A stretch of DNA of 64,000 bases from Luteirhabdus pelagi (lineage in GTDB: Bacteria; Bacteroidota; Bacteroidia; Flavobacteriales; Flavobacteriaceae). The notes under the pieces were generated by a model. That model saw nothing but the letters and a program-made list of their open reading frames with translations, was not told the DNA's origin and made no database searches. The stretch is taken from positions 434,001 to 498,000 of the forward strand of contig NZ_JAECMS010000001.1 in the NCBI RefSeq assembly GCF_016827595.1, given 5' to 3'. Each line of letters starts with the position of its first letter. Position 1 is the stretch's first letter. Positions 8,152-16,725 of the stretch are shown here, piece after piece. The position numbers and the translations under genes were made by a program.

Positions 8152-10605
8152 ATGAAAAAAACCATTCTTTTTCTCTTTTTTGTCACTTTCATCAGTTATT
8201 TACAAGCCCAGGAAAACACGAACTATCAAAAACCACCACAGGCTATTTTAGAGTTGGTCGATGCACCCTTGGCACCTTCGGTGTTGCTAAATGACGAAGG
8301 CACAGAGGTAGTCTTGCTATATCGCGATGCCTATAAGAGCATTGAGGAACTTTCTGAAACTGAAATGCGCTTGGGCGGACTTCGCATTAATCCGAAAACC
8401 AATATTGGAAGCCGGGTTAATTACTATAATAATGTCAAAATGAAGCAACCTACCGCAAAGGAAGCGACTCAAGTTACAGGCTTGCCCGAAAACCCGAGGC
8501 TGTCGTACTTCAATTGGTCGCCCGATGAAAAAATGATCGCCTTCCTAAATACTACTTCTGAAGGTGCTGAATTATGGGCATTGGATTTGGACAAAAGAAC
8601 GGTAAAAAAGCTAACGGGACCCAATGTGAACGCCAATATGGGAAATCCTATCAGTTGGTTTAAAGACAATAACGCCCTCTTGGTGAAAATGCTTCCTTCC
8701 GATAGAAAAGACTTGATCAATACTTCAGAAGCAGTACCCGACGGCCCCACTATTACGGAAAGTACTGGGGAAAAGGCCCAAAACCGTACCTATCAGGATT
8801 TGTTGAAGAACCCTAACGATGAGTTCAACTTCGAGCAGTTGGCGAGAAGTGAAATCAAAAAAGTCGGTATCGGCGGCCAAACGGTAGATTTCCTACCCGC
8901 AGCGATGTACCGTAGTATCGATTTTTCACCTAACGGCGAATATATTTTGATTTCCAAGGTGAAGAAACCCTTCTCCTATATCGTTCCTTATTACCGATTC
9001 CCTTACGAAGAAATCATCTATTCAAAAGAAGGAAAAATGGTGAAACTTTTTAACGATGTACCCTTAGATGAAGTTCGTCCGAAAGGGTTTATGGCTACCC
9101 GTACGGGAATGCGGAATGTACAATGGCGAAGCGATAAACCGGCAACACTCGTCTATGCCGAAGCCTTAGATGGTGGCGACCCAGAAACCGATGTGGAATA
9201 TCGCGATGTGGTTTATGAGGTTCCCGCACCTTTTACCGCAAGAGGCAGACAAATTCTTCAAACCAAAAATAGATTTAGCGGTATTACCTGGGGAGACGAT
9301 GAACATGCTATCGCGTATGATTATTGGTGGAATAACAGAAATACCAAAACGTATCTTTTCAATCCTTCAAGTATGAACTTGGAACCTACGATTATTTCCG
9401 ATCGCAATTACCAAGACCAGTACAGCGATCCAGGGAATTTTGTAACAGAGCGTAACGAATGGGGCGAATCGGTTCTTATCATGAATAAGGGTAATGCCTA
9501 TTTGATGGGTAATGGATATACCGAAGAAGGACAGTTTCCGTTTGTAGATGCTTTCAACCTAAGGAATCAAAAAACAGAACGACTGTACACCTCAACCTAT
9601 ACTGATAAGAAAGAGAATTTGTACGATGCCATCGATATGGCAAAAGGTAAAATCTTGGTTCGTATTGAAAGTCCGAGTGAATATCCGAACTACTATTTCA
9701 GAAATATTAAAAAGAAAAATGATCTTACTGCTATCACTAGTTTTGAAAACCCTTTCAAAAGCATCGCCGATGTTCATAAGGAAGTGATTACCTATAAACG
9801 TGACGATGGGTTGGAGTTGGAAGGAACGCTTTACCTTCCGATAGGATATGATATGAAGAAAAAGGAAAAAATGCCGATGGTGCTATGGGCGTATCCAAGG
9901 GAATTTAAGGACAAGAGCAGCGCTTCCCAAAATACCACCAACCCGAATGAATTTATCTATCCCTACTACGGAAGCCCAATTTATTGGGTTACCCAAGGCT
10001 ATGTGGTGTTGGACGATGCCGCTTTTCCTATTGTAGGTGAAGGTGACGAAGAACCGAATGATACCTTCCGAGAGCAGTTGGTTGCCAATGCAAAGGCAGC
10101 AATCGATGCCGTGGATGAAATGGGCTATATCGACCGAAATCGAGTAGGTGTTGGAGGCCATAGCTATGGAGCGTTTATGGTTGCCAACTTGCTAAGCCAT
10201 AGCGACCTTTTTGCAGCAGGTATCGCTAGAAGTGGTGCTTACAATAGAACATTGACACCTTTTGGATTTCAAAGTGAAGAGAGAAGCTACTGGGATTCGC
10301 CCGAAACCTATTACACCATGTCGCCCTTTATGCACGCCGACAAAATGGATGAACCATTATTGTTGATTCATGGTGAAGCCGACAATAACAGTGGAACCTA
10401 TCCGCTACAGAGTGAACGTTATTTTAATGCGTTGAAAGGACTGGGAGCAACCGCTCGTTTGGTGATGCTTCCTAAGGAAAGTCATGGCTACCGGGCCAAG
10501 GAAAGTATTCTTCACCTGTTATGGGAACAAGACCAATGGTTGGATAAATATGTGAAGAATAAAGGACAAGAGAATAGCGAAAAGGAAGCCATGAAAAAGA
10601 AGTAA
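8152..10605 (+). CDS. secreted S9-family prolyl oligopeptidase-like serine peptidase
   Basis: An 817-residue exported peptidase. Signal peptide at 1-19 ending ...YLQA-Q. Residues 40-560 form a WD40/PD40-like beta-propeller, and the C-terminal third is the alpha/beta-hydrolase domain. The nucleophile is Ser671 in G-G-H-S-Y-G-A-F-M, the acid is probably Asp744 in H-G-E-A-D-N-N-S-G, and the base His778 in K-E-S-H-G-Y. The GGHSYGAFM form and the length are closest to the glutamyl-endopeptidase branch (S9D, as in plastid CGEP) rather than to prolyl oligopeptidase proper or DPP4; specificity is therefore an inference. The tail (residues 797-817) is Lys/Glu-rich and not a T9SS sorting domain, so a periplasmic location is likely. 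A GC-rich hairpin follows the stop. Confidence 0.9.
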   Translation: MKKTILFLFFVTFISYLQAQENTNYQKPPQAILELVDAPLAPSVLLNDEGTEVVLLYRDAYKSIEELSETEMRLGGLRINPKTNIGSRVNYYNNVKMKQPTAKEATQVTGLPENPRLSYFNWSPDEKMIAFLNTTSEGAELWALDLDKRTVKKLTGPNVNANMGNPISWFKDNNALLVKMLPSDRKDLINTSEAVPDGPTITESTGEKAQNRTYQDLLKNPNDEFNFEQLARSEIKKVGIGGQTVDFLPAAMYRSIDFSPNGEYILISKVKKPFSYIVPYYRFPYEEIIYSKEGKMVKLFNDVPLDEVRPKGFMATRTGMRNVQWRSDKPATLVYAEALDGGDPETDVEYRDVVYEVPAPFTARGRQILQTKNRFSGITWGDDEHAIAYDYWWNNRNTKTYLFNPSSMNLEPTIISDRNYQDQYSDPGNFVTERNEWGESVLIMNKGNAYLMGNGYTEEGQFPFVDAFNLRNQKTERLYTSTYTDKKENLYDAIDMAKGKILVRIESPSEYPNYYFRNIKKKNDLTAITSFENPFKSIADVHKEVITYKRDDGLELEGTLYLPIGYDMKKKEKMPMVLWAYPREFKDKSSASQNTTNPNEFIYPYYGSPIYWVTQGYVVLDDAAFPIVGEGDEEPNDTFREQLVANAKAAIDAVDEMGYIDRNRVGVGGHSYGAFMVANLLSHSDLFAAGIARSGAYNRTLTPFGFQSEERSYWDSPETYYTMSPFMHADKMDEPLLLIHGEADNNSGTYPLQSERYFNALKGLGATARLVMLPKESHGYRAKESILHLLWEQDQWLDKYVKNKGQENSEKEAMKKK

Positions 10606-10611
10606 AACCAA

Positions 10612-10641
10612 AGAAAGCCGCGGGAAGATCCGCGGCTTTCT
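10612..10641 (+). terminator. hairpin terminator after the S9 peptidase gene
   Basis: AGAAAGCCGCGG (10612-10623) and CCGCGGCTTTCT (10630-10641) form a perfect 12-bp stem with a 6-base loop, 7 bases after the stop codon. The following tail is only weakly T-rich. Confidence 0.75.
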
Positions 10642-10727
10642 CAAACAACCTAACCAATAAAATAATAGAAATAAATTACTTTTTCATAGCAATTCTATTA
10701 TCCCACTTTGATATCTCAAATATACAG

Positions 10728-10767
10728 TATTTTGTTTAATAAATTGTAATTAAGATTAAACAAAATA
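10728..10767. repeat. 13-bp perfect AT-rich inverted repeat
   Basis: The arm at 10728-10740 (TATTTTGTTTAAT) is the exact reverse complement of 10755-10767, with a 14-base spacer. It lies just past the 3' end of the aarF-like gene. A similar half-site, TTGTTTAAT, occurs upstream of the TetR gene at 12826-12834. It could be a terminator for the minus-strand operon or a regulator site. Confidence 0.5.
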
Positions 10768-10780
10768 TGTTAAACTTTAC

Positions 10781-12088
10781 TTAAAGCAGTGAGGTATAAT
10801 TATTTATTCGAACAGTAGCACCCAAGTCATTCAGCAAATTATAGAGTCCAAAGAAGGTTCTATTGATATAGAGAAAATGCTTCGAGCCTCTATTTCCGTT
10901 CATCTTTCGCAATTCTGTGTCTTTCGAATACTTATCACTCAAGGCAGCAATTTTTCCGAAGAAGGCTTCACCCCCAAAGTCGAATACTTCTTCATGAAAA
11001 GGTTGGGTAAACAAACTCAACATCTCGTGGAATAATTTCGAGAAAAATTCAATTTCTTCTGGTGAATCCTCTTCTTTCAAAATTTCAAGCGCAAACATCT
11101 TTTCCTTAAAAATTTCAGGATTGTTGATGTTTTCAGGTTTTGCCAATTCGAAATACGGCTCATAGAATTCTTCTGGTACCTGCTTCACACAACCGAAATC
11201 GATCGCTATTAATTCACCTTTATCGTTCACCAAAAAATTACCGGGATGTGGATCGGCATGTACCTGCTTCAATTCATGCATTTGGAACATGTAAAAATCC
11301 CATAGCGCCTGACCAATCGTATCAGCCATCTCTTGATCGGTATTCGCCTTGGCAAATTGCGATAAGTGCTGACCATGCATCCAATCCATTGTTATGATCC
11401 TGTCGTTCGACAATTCCTCATAATACTTGGGAAACTTCAGGTTTGGAATATGCGAACACTTCTCCGTGATATATTTACTTTGTTCTACCTCTAACTCATA
11501 ATCGGTTTCCTCTAATAGCTTCCCTTCAATTTCCTTAAAGTATTTTTCAGAATCCTTTCCTTTCAGATTGAACATCTTCATCGCAACCGGTTTCACCAAT
11601 GCCAAATCGCTGCTAATACTATCGGCCACTCCTGGGTATTGAATCTTTACCGCTAATTTTTTGCCATCCTTTTCAGCCTTATGTACCTGCCCGATACTTG
11701 CGGCTGCGACGGAATTCGCCTCGAAACTATCGTATAGTTCCTCCGGGGTTTTGTCGAAATACTTCACAAATGTTTTTCGTACCAATGGAGCCGATAGTGG
11801 TGGGACTTGAAACTGCGCCAGCGAAAATTTTTCAACATAGGCTTTCGGCATAATGTTCTTTTCCATGCTCAGCATTTGCGCAACCTTCAGTGCACTCCCC
11901 TTCAAACTTTTTAGGCCATCGTAAATATCCTCCGCATTGCTTTCATCCAAACCATCGCGGGTGGTTTCTGGATTCACCAATTTCGAACTGTAATATTTTA
12001 AGTAGTTGCCGCCAACTTTTACACCTGTCTTTACAAGTTTGGACGCCCGAGCAATTTTATGGGTGGGAATGTTATCGATTGTCTTCAT
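10781..12088 (-). CDS. ABC1/AarF/UbiB family atypical kinase
   Basis: A 435-residue protein-kinase-like protein of the UbiB/ADCK family. Visible motifs in order: the KxGQ-region helix as LKGSALKVAQMLSME (about residues 63-77; here K-V-A-Q, so Gly is replaced by Ala), the Ala-rich loop V-A-A-A-S-I-G-Q-V-H, the ATP-anchoring Lys in A-V-K-I-Q-Y-P-G, E-E-T-D-Y-E-L-E, the catalytic loop H-A-D-P-H-P-G-N-F-L-V and the metal-binding I-D-F-G. Members support ubiquinone biosynthesis in proteobacteria; Flavobacteriia use menaquinone, so the role here is open (isoprenoid lipid handling or membrane homeostasis). The ATG directly follows the stop of the TetR gene (no bases between), so the two are translated from one mRNA. 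Confidence 0.87.
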   Translation of the reverse strand: MKTIDNIPTHKIARASKLVKTGVKVGGNYLKYYSSKLVNPETTRDGLDESNAEDIYDGLKSLKGSALKVAQMLSMEKNIMPKAYVEKFSLAQFQVPPLSAPLVRKTFVKYFDKTPEELYDSFEANSVAAASIGQVHKAEKDGKKLAVKIQYPGVADSISSDLALVKPVAMKMFNLKGKDSEKYFKEIEGKLLEETDYELEVEQSKYITEKCSHIPNLKFPKYYEELSNDRIITMDWMHGQHLSQFAKANTDQEMADTIGQALWDFYMFQMHELKQVHADPHPGNFLVNDKGELIAIDFGCVKQVPEEFYEPYFELAKPENINNPEIFKEKMFALEILKEEDSPEEIEFFSKLFHEMLSLFTQPFHEEVFDFGGEAFFGKIAALSDKYSKDTELRKMNGNRGSKHFLYINRTFFGLYNLLNDLGATVRINNYTSLL

Positions 12089-12760
12089 CTAGTTCATTTT
12101 ATCTTTCCAGAGAAACTTTCCAAAATCGACCACACTTTCTAAGGGAGTCGTTTCAAACACATCGAAAATGGCTCGAACCGATTTTTCGATCACGATATCC
12201 GTTTTTTCAAAAGAAGGCGAGCTGTCTTCCATCCAATATTTCAGGATGAATAGGGTTTGAAGCCATGCACCTTCAGAAAATACGGAAACGGGATGTTTTA
12301 ATAGTTTGAAGTTCTTCTCTTCGTTTCGATTTTCTATCAATGTTGCTGAAAATTCTTTAATACGCTTTCGAAGGCCTTTCAGTTGCGAAAGGTTGCGCAT
12401 CATATCTTTCTCTTCTTGTAGGGCGAAAAGTACGTAACTACGATTTAGCGTTAGCATTTCAAAAAAGGTGTAGAAGAAAGTCAACATCTTTTCTTGATTG
12501 TTGAAACTATCATACTCCTTATTCTTATGCGCCAACTTCATGGATTCATCAAAAAACTGATTCCAAATCTCCTTTCGCAGTCCATCAAAGGACCCGAAGA
12601 AAGTATAAAATTCAGCCTCCGTTATGTTTTGGTCTTTACAGAATTTGTAAACGCTCTTTGGAGTTCGCTCCTCTTCCAACACAAAATTCATGTATTGTTC
12701 AATTACACTAGCTCGCGTGACATTCGTTTTCTTTTTTGTTGTGGATTTCTTAGCACTCAT
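12089..12760 (-). CDS. TetR/AcrR-family transcriptional regulator
   Basis: A 223-residue regulator. After a basic N-terminal tail (SAKKSTTKKKTNVTR), residues 17-65 hold the TetR helix-turn-helix: R-A-S-V-I-E-Q-Y-M-N-F-V, then the recognition part F-C-K-D-Q-N-I-T-E-A-E-F-Y-T-F-F-G-S-F-D-G-L. The C-terminal 150 residues are helical and match the uncharacterised flavobacterial TetR type. It is the first gene of a two-gene unit with the AarF-like kinase and probably controls it, and perhaps itself. Inverted TTGTTTA/TAAACAA half-sites lie about 65 bases upstream of its start. Confidence 0.85.
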   Translation of the reverse strand: MSAKKSTTKKKTNVTRASVIEQYMNFVLEEERTPKSVYKFCKDQNITEAEFYTFFGSFDGLRKEIWNQFFDESMKLAHKNKEYDSFNNQEKMLTFFYTFFEMLTLNRSYVLFALQEEKDMMRNLSQLKGLRKRIKEFSATLIENRNEEKNFKLLKHPVSVFSEGAWLQTLFILKYWMEDSSPSFEKTDIVIEKSVRAIFDVFETTPLESVVDFGKFLWKDKMN

Positions 12761-12825
12761 ATCAACTATTTTGTCGTTTTGGATGTCTCATAATTACATC
12801 AAAATCATTGCCATAAAGATACTAA

Positions 12826-12857
12826 TTGTTTAATCATTATGACTAAATCCTAAACAA
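12826..12857 (-). promoter_or_regulatory. inverted half-sites upstream of the TetR gene
   Basis: TTGTTTA (12826-12832) and TAAACAA (12851-12857) form a 7-bp inverted repeat with an 18-base spacer, 66-97 bases before the regulator's start codon. The half-site recurs in the 13-bp inverted repeat at 10728-10767 on the other side of the operon. A TetR operator would be expected in this place, but the wide spacer is unusual. Confidence 0.3.
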
Positions 12858-12860
12858 AAG

Positions 12861-13060
12861 GTTGTGTTAAAGTTAATGAAGGTGAGTAGTGAGTAGTGAG
12901 AAATTAGATTTGTGCATACAGTATACAGCATACAGCCTAAAGCATATAGTTTAGAGCTTAGAGTCACCAACCTGCCACCCTGTCAGCCTGAGTCGAATGG
13001 TATTTTCTTTGCCATATTGAAGTCGAACAAACGAAATTCAATTAAACATAAATATTACCC
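12861..13060. other. low-complexity spacer between TetR gene and htpG
   Basis: No gene is seen here. The stretch 12882-12900 repeats GTGAGTA twice, and 12917-12961 is built of near-copies of CATACAG/CATATAG and TTAGAG. At 12979-13013 there is a degenerate copy of the CCTGAG...TCGAA dispersed element found elsewhere in this window. No clear promoter box for htpG is evident. Confidence 0.5.
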
Positions 13061-14956
13061 ATGAGTACAGGAACTATTAATGTATCGGTCGAGAATATCT
13101 TTCCGCTGATCAAGAAGTTTTTATACAGTGACCATGAGATTTTCCTACGGGAATTGATCTCCAACGCAACAGATGCGACCCTTAAGCTAAAGCATTTGGC
13201 CAATATCGGCGAGGCAAACGATGTGCCTATCGACAATCCGATGATTGAAGTAAAGGTGAACAAAGAGGCAAAAACGCTTCACATCATCGATCAAGGTATC
13301 GGGATGACCAAAGAAGAGGTGGAAAAATACATTAACGACATTGCCTTTTCTGGAGCCGAGGAGTTTTTGGCAAAATACAAAGATAAGAATGGTGACGATG
13401 CCGGAATTATTGGTCATTTCGGACTAGGATTCTATTCCGCTTTTATGGTCGCCAGTAAGGTTGAAATCATTACAAAGAGCTTTAAGGACAAACCTGCTGC
13501 CCATTGGAGCTGCGATGGTTCACCAAAATATACCTTAGAGGAAGCCGATAAGAAGGAGCACGGGACTGAAATTATTCTTCATATCATGGAGGATGAAACC
13601 GAATTCCTTGAAGAATCGCGTATTCGTGAATTGTTGGTGAAGTATAACAAGTTTATGCCGATCCCGATTAAGTTTGGAACCAAAACCGAAGAACTTCCAA
13701 AACCGGAGGATGCTAAGGAGGATGACCCAGCACCCACCAAGGAAGTAGATAATATCGTGAATAATCCGAATCCGGCGTGGACAAAGCAACCCACCGATTT
13801 AGAGGATAAGGATTATAAAGAATTCTATCGCGAATTGTACCCCATGCAATTCGAAGAGCCATTATTTCACATTCACCTGAATGTTGACTATCCCTTCAAT
13901 CTAACCGGAATTCTGTATTTCCCGAAGATGACATCGGATATGAGCGTTCAGAAAGATCGTATTCAGTTGTACCAAAACCAGGTCTTTGTAACTGATAATG
14001 TAGAAGGAATTGTACCTGAGTTTTTGACAATGCTACGTGGGGTAATCGATAGCCCAGACATCCCCTTAAACGTTTCCCGTAGTTACTTACAGGCCGATGG
14101 TGCGGTGAAGAAGATTTCAAGTTACATCACCCGAAAGGTTGCCGATAAACTGAAGAGTCTCTTTAACGAAAGCCGAGAAGACTTCGAGAAGAAATGGGAC
14201 GATATCAAGGTAGTGATTGAATATGGAATGCTTACCGAAGACAAATTCTTCGAAAAAGCACAAAAATTTGCCCTCTATCCTACTGTCGATGGTGAGTATC
14301 TGACCTATGAAGAATTGGAAGAGAAAATTAAGCCTAATCAGACCGATAAGGATGATAAGTTGGTAATTCTGTATGCTTCAAATAAAGAAGAACAGCACAG
14401 CTACATTCAGGACGCCAAGGAAAAAGGGTATGAAGTATTGTTACTGGATTCGCCAATCGTTTCACACCTACTTCAAAAGTTGGAAAGTGAAAAGGAAAAT
14501 ATTTCTTTCGCCCGTGTGGATAGCGATCCTGTGGAAACGCTTATCAAAAAAGAAGATTCCAATGTTTCAAAATTAAGTGAAGAAGAGACAGAGGAATTAA
14601 AAACCTTTTTGGACGAAACCATCTCGAAAGAGAGGTTTACCATCCAAATGGAAGCGATGGATAGCAATGCCAACCCGTTTGTGATTACCGAGCCCGAATT
14701 TATGCGTCGGATGAAGGAAATGCAGCGCACCGGTGGTGGCGGTGGTATGTTTGGCATGGGCAATATGCCAGAGATGTACAACCTCATCGTAAATACAAAC
14801 CATCCGTTGGTGGGTGAGATCTTAAGCACCAAAACGAAGAAGAAAAAAGAGCGATTGGTAAACCAAGCACTCGACCTTGCACGCCTAAGCAAAGGCTTGT
14901 TGAAAGGTGAGGAAATGACGCAGTTTATCAAGCGTAGCTACGAAATGATCAAGTAA
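13061..14956 (+). CDS. htpG: chaperone protein HtpG (Hsp90)
   Basis: A 631-residue Hsp90 homologue, a dimeric ATP-dependent cytosolic chaperone. The N-terminal GHKL ATPase shows the catalytic Glu and Asn in F-L-R-E-L-I-S-N-A-T-D-A, the Asp in I-D-Q-G-I-G-M-T, the lid region G-H-F-G-L-G-F-Y-S-A and the T-E-I motif (H-G-T-E-I-I-L-H). The middle domain starts after an acidic-proline insert at about 218-245 and carries N-V-S-R-S-Y-L-Q, with the catalytic-loop Arg. The C-terminal part contains a Gly-rich, Met-rich stretch (residues 557-572) and the dimerisation helices. Length matches the Bacteroidota HtpG group. The gene stands alone between a non-coding spacer and a strong terminator. Confidence 0.98.
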   Translation: MSTGTINVSVENIFPLIKKFLYSDHEIFLRELISNATDATLKLKHLANIGEANDVPIDNPMIEVKVNKEAKTLHIIDQGIGMTKEEVEKYINDIAFSGAEEFLAKYKDKNGDDAGIIGHFGLGFYSAFMVASKVEIITKSFKDKPAAHWSCDGSPKYTLEEADKKEHGTEIILHIMEDETEFLEESRIRELLVKYNKFMPIPIKFGTKTEELPKPEDAKEDDPAPTKEVDNIVNNPNPAWTKQPTDLEDKDYKEFYRELYPMQFEEPLFHIHLNVDYPFNLTGILYFPKMTSDMSVQKDRIQLYQNQVFVTDNVEGIVPEFLTMLRGVIDSPDIPLNVSRSYLQADGAVKKISSYITRKVADKLKSLFNESREDFEKKWDDIKVVIEYGMLTEDKFFEKAQKFALYPTVDGEYLTYEELEEKIKPNQTDKDDKLVILYASNKEEQHSYIQDAKEKGYEVLLLDSPIVSHLLQKLESEKENISFARVDSDPVETLIKKEDSNVSKLSEEETEELKTFLDETISKERFTIQMEAMDSNANPFVITEPEFMRRMKEMQRTGGGGGMFGMGNMPEMYNLIVNTNHPLVGEILSTKTKKKKERLVNQALDLARLSKGLLKGEEMTQFIKRSYEMIK

Positions 14957-14980
14957 TCATTTTAGAGAACTATAACTTTG

Positions 14981-15014
14981 AAAGCCGTTTGTTGAAAAGC
15001 AAGCGGCTTTTTTC
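14981..15014 (+). terminator. rho-independent terminator of htpG
   Basis: AAAGCCGTTTG (14981-14991) pairs with CAAGCGGCTTT (15000-15010) with one G-T wobble, loop of 8 bases, then a run of T. Confidence 0.88.
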
Positions 15015-15048
15015 ATTCCAAACCCCTATTTTTGATAAAAACCTAGCG

Positions 15049-15276
15049 ATGAAACTATTTTTGCCCTTACTTGCGCTATTTCTAATGGCCGCAACCTGCG
15101 ACGATAAAAAAGAACAGCAAAAAGATGAGGAAATGATACCTGTCGAAAAAGACAATGGTATTGGCGATGGCGCACCTTCGTTGGATTCCATTTTAGACCA
15201 GCACCAATCGCCCCCTATTATTCCCGAAGGGAAGCGCGACAGTATTGTAAATGCCCAAAAAAACGACTCTATTTAA
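15049..15276 (+). CDS. small putative lipoprotein
   Basis: A 75-residue protein starting MKLFLPLLALFLMAATC: a short hydrophobic signal with a Cys at position 17 that could be lipidated. The residue before Cys is Thr rather than Gly/Ala/Ser, so the lipobox is imperfect. The rest is hydrophilic and charged (DDKKEQQKDEE...), with no domain. A longer ORF from 14989 would begin inside the htpG terminator, so I use the ATG at 15049. Its stop overlaps the next start by one base, so it is co-translated with the membrane protein at 15276. Function unknown. Confidence 0.65.
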   Translation: MKLFLPLLALFLMAATCDDKKEQQKDEEMIPVEKDNGIGDGAPSLDSILDQHQSPPIIPEGKRDSIVNAQKNDSI

Positions 15277-15626
15277 TGTTACCCTGGCATCAATACTTGA
15301 TGGGTGTGCTGCTCGTTCTCGCAGGTGTAAACCATTTTCGAAACCCCAAATTGTATAAACGCATCATGCCGCCGTATATTCCGGCGCATAGCACTATGGT
15401 TACGCTTAGTGGTATTGCGGAAATGATCCTCGGTTTTATGTTGATGAATGCCGATACCCAAACGATTGCCGCTTGGGGGATTATTGTCATGCTTATCGTG
15501 TTTATACCTGTCCATATCTATATGCTCCAAGATGAAAAGGCCGCTATGAAATTACCGAAATGGGTACTGTGGCTTCGGTTACCGCTGCAATTTGCCCTGA
15601 TGTACTGGGCCTTTCAATATGTATAG
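15276..15626 (+). CDS. DoxX-like four-helix membrane protein
   Basis: A 116-residue protein with four predicted transmembrane helices (about 7-23, 44-59, 64-83, 97-114). The first helix region ends in a conserved L-A-G-V-N-H-F-R-N-P-x-x-Y, and the P-P-Y-I-P-A-H turn is common in the DoxX/DUF417-like group of flavobacterial membrane proteins. Role unknown; members of this superfamily have been linked to redox and stress functions. It overlaps the preceding lipoprotein gene by one base and is followed, two bases after its stop, by the AlkB-like gene, so the three form one unit. Confidence 0.75.
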   Translation: MLPWHQYLMGVLLVLAGVNHFRNPKLYKRIMPPYIPAHSTMVTLSGIAEMILGFMLMNADTQTIAAWGIIVMLIVFIPVHIYMLQDEKAAMKLPKWVLWLRLPLQFALMYWAFQYV

Positions 15627-15628
15627 CG

Positions 15629-16231
15629 ATGCATCTTTTTTCTGAAGAAAAACAACCGCTTTCACTTCCAGATGCTGAAATCGTCTATTATCCAAATTTC
15701 CTTTCTACTGCTGAAGCGGACCGCTATTTTGATATTTTGCTGAAAGAAACCCCTTGGCAACAGGATAATATTACGGTATTTGGAAAAACCTATCCGCAAC
15801 CCCGACTAACTGCTTTGTATGGCGAGGCGGGAAAACCCTACACGTATTCCGGAATTACCATGCACCCGCATCCCTTTACTGAACCCTTGTTGGGGTTGAA
15901 AAAGAAGGTTGAAGATGTGGTTGAAGCACACTTCACCACCTTACTATTAAATCTGTATCGCGACGGTAATGATAGTAATGGTTGGCATGCTGACGATGAA
16001 AAAGAATTAGGCAAGAATCCAATAATTGCTTCCGTAAGTTTAGGTGCTTCGCGATCCTTTCACTTAAAACACAAAAAAGACAAAAGCTTAAAACACAAAA
16101 TTCAGTTGGAACATGGAAGCCTGTTGGTAATGAAAGGTACCACCCAAGAATTTTGGAAACATCAAATTCCGAAGACAAAAAAAGACGTTGGGCCTAGAAT
16201 TAATGGTACGTTCCGTATTATTTCAAGATAA
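15629..16231 (+). CDS. AlkB-like Fe(II)/2-oxoglutarate-dependent dioxygenase
   Basis: A 200-residue oxygenase of the AlkB group, which removes alkyl groups from nucleic acid bases by oxidation. Iron ligands are visible: His120 and Asp122 in N-G-W-H-A-D-D-E, and His178 in W-K-H-Q-I-P. The 2-oxoglutarate/substrate motif R-x-N-x-T-x-R appears as P-R-I-N-G-T-F-R (Arg190, Asn192, Arg196). The compact length and the segment P-R-L-T-A-L-Y-G match the ALKBH2/3-like bacterial set used in DNA repair. I start at the ATG at 15629, three bases after the stop of the DoxX-like gene; an upstream in-frame start at 15560 would lie inside that gene. The 3' end overlaps the convergent gene by 14 bp. Confidence 0.92.
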   Translation: MHLFSEEKQPLSLPDAEIVYYPNFLSTAEADRYFDILLKETPWQQDNITVFGKTYPQPRLTALYGEAGKPYTYSGITMHPHPFTEPLLGLKKKVEDVVEAHFTTLLLNLYRDGNDSNGWHADDEKELGKNPIIASVSLGASRSFHLKHKKDKSLKHKIQLEHGSLLVMKGTTQEFWKHQIPKTKKDVGPRINGTFRIISR

Positions 16232-16589
16232 AGGCCCTATTGCAATCCTCTGGGCAGTTGATAAACGTGTACGACAGTGCTGCCATCACAATTACGTGAT
16301 AGACCATACGTTCGTACATTCCTTCCGTAACCAAAAAGACGCTCATGATGTAGGAAATAAAAAGACCGGCAATCAAGGTGTATTTAAGTCTTATCTGTAA
16401 GGTGATAAGCATTCCCACAAAGAATTCCGTAAAAGGCGCTGCTACTGCTCCATATGTAAGCCAAGTGCTGTTAGAAACCAAATGGGAAAAGTTCTGTTGC
16501 ACAAAATCGACATAGGTCGTCAAAAAAACGATCCGTGCCAATCCGTGTAAGGCAATCAAACCTCCAAGTATTCTCGTAATCCTTTTCAT
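16218..16589 (-). CDS. small polytopic membrane protein, DoxX-like
   Basis: A 123-residue protein with four hydrophobic helices (about 5-22, 42-62, 68-86, 95-111). The short Arg/Lys-rich start MKRITRILGG and the general layout resemble DoxX/MauE-like small membrane proteins, but no diagnostic motif is visible. Function unknown. It is convergent with the AlkB-like gene and shares 14 bp with its end. A good primary-sigma promoter lies upstream (16611-16640). Confidence 0.65.
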   Translation of the reverse strand: MKRITRILGGLIALHGLARIVFLTTYVDFVQQNFSHLVSNSTWLTYGAVAAPFTEFFVGMLITLQIRLKYTLIAGLFISYIMSVFLVTEGMYERMVYHVIVMAALSYTFINCPEDCNRAFILK

Positions 16590-16610
16590 ACTATTTTGCT
16601 AAAGGGGGTG

Positions 16611-16640
16611 CAAAAATACTATCCAGTTCAAGCATAACAA
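16611..16640 (-). promoter_or_regulatory. Bacteroidota primary-sigma promoter
   Basis: On the minus strand TTG (16640-16638) is followed after 19 bases by TATTTTTG (16618-16611), matching the flavobacterial consensus TTG-N17-23-TAnnTTTG. The start codon of the gene at 16589 is 22 bases further. Confidence 0.65.
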
Positions 16641-16725
16641 ACTGTAAGTCAGTACGAAAACGTTTTCGTGTTGATAAGTCTCCTACTTTTTCGATATATT
16701 GAAGAAAAAAATCGCTCAACTACCT

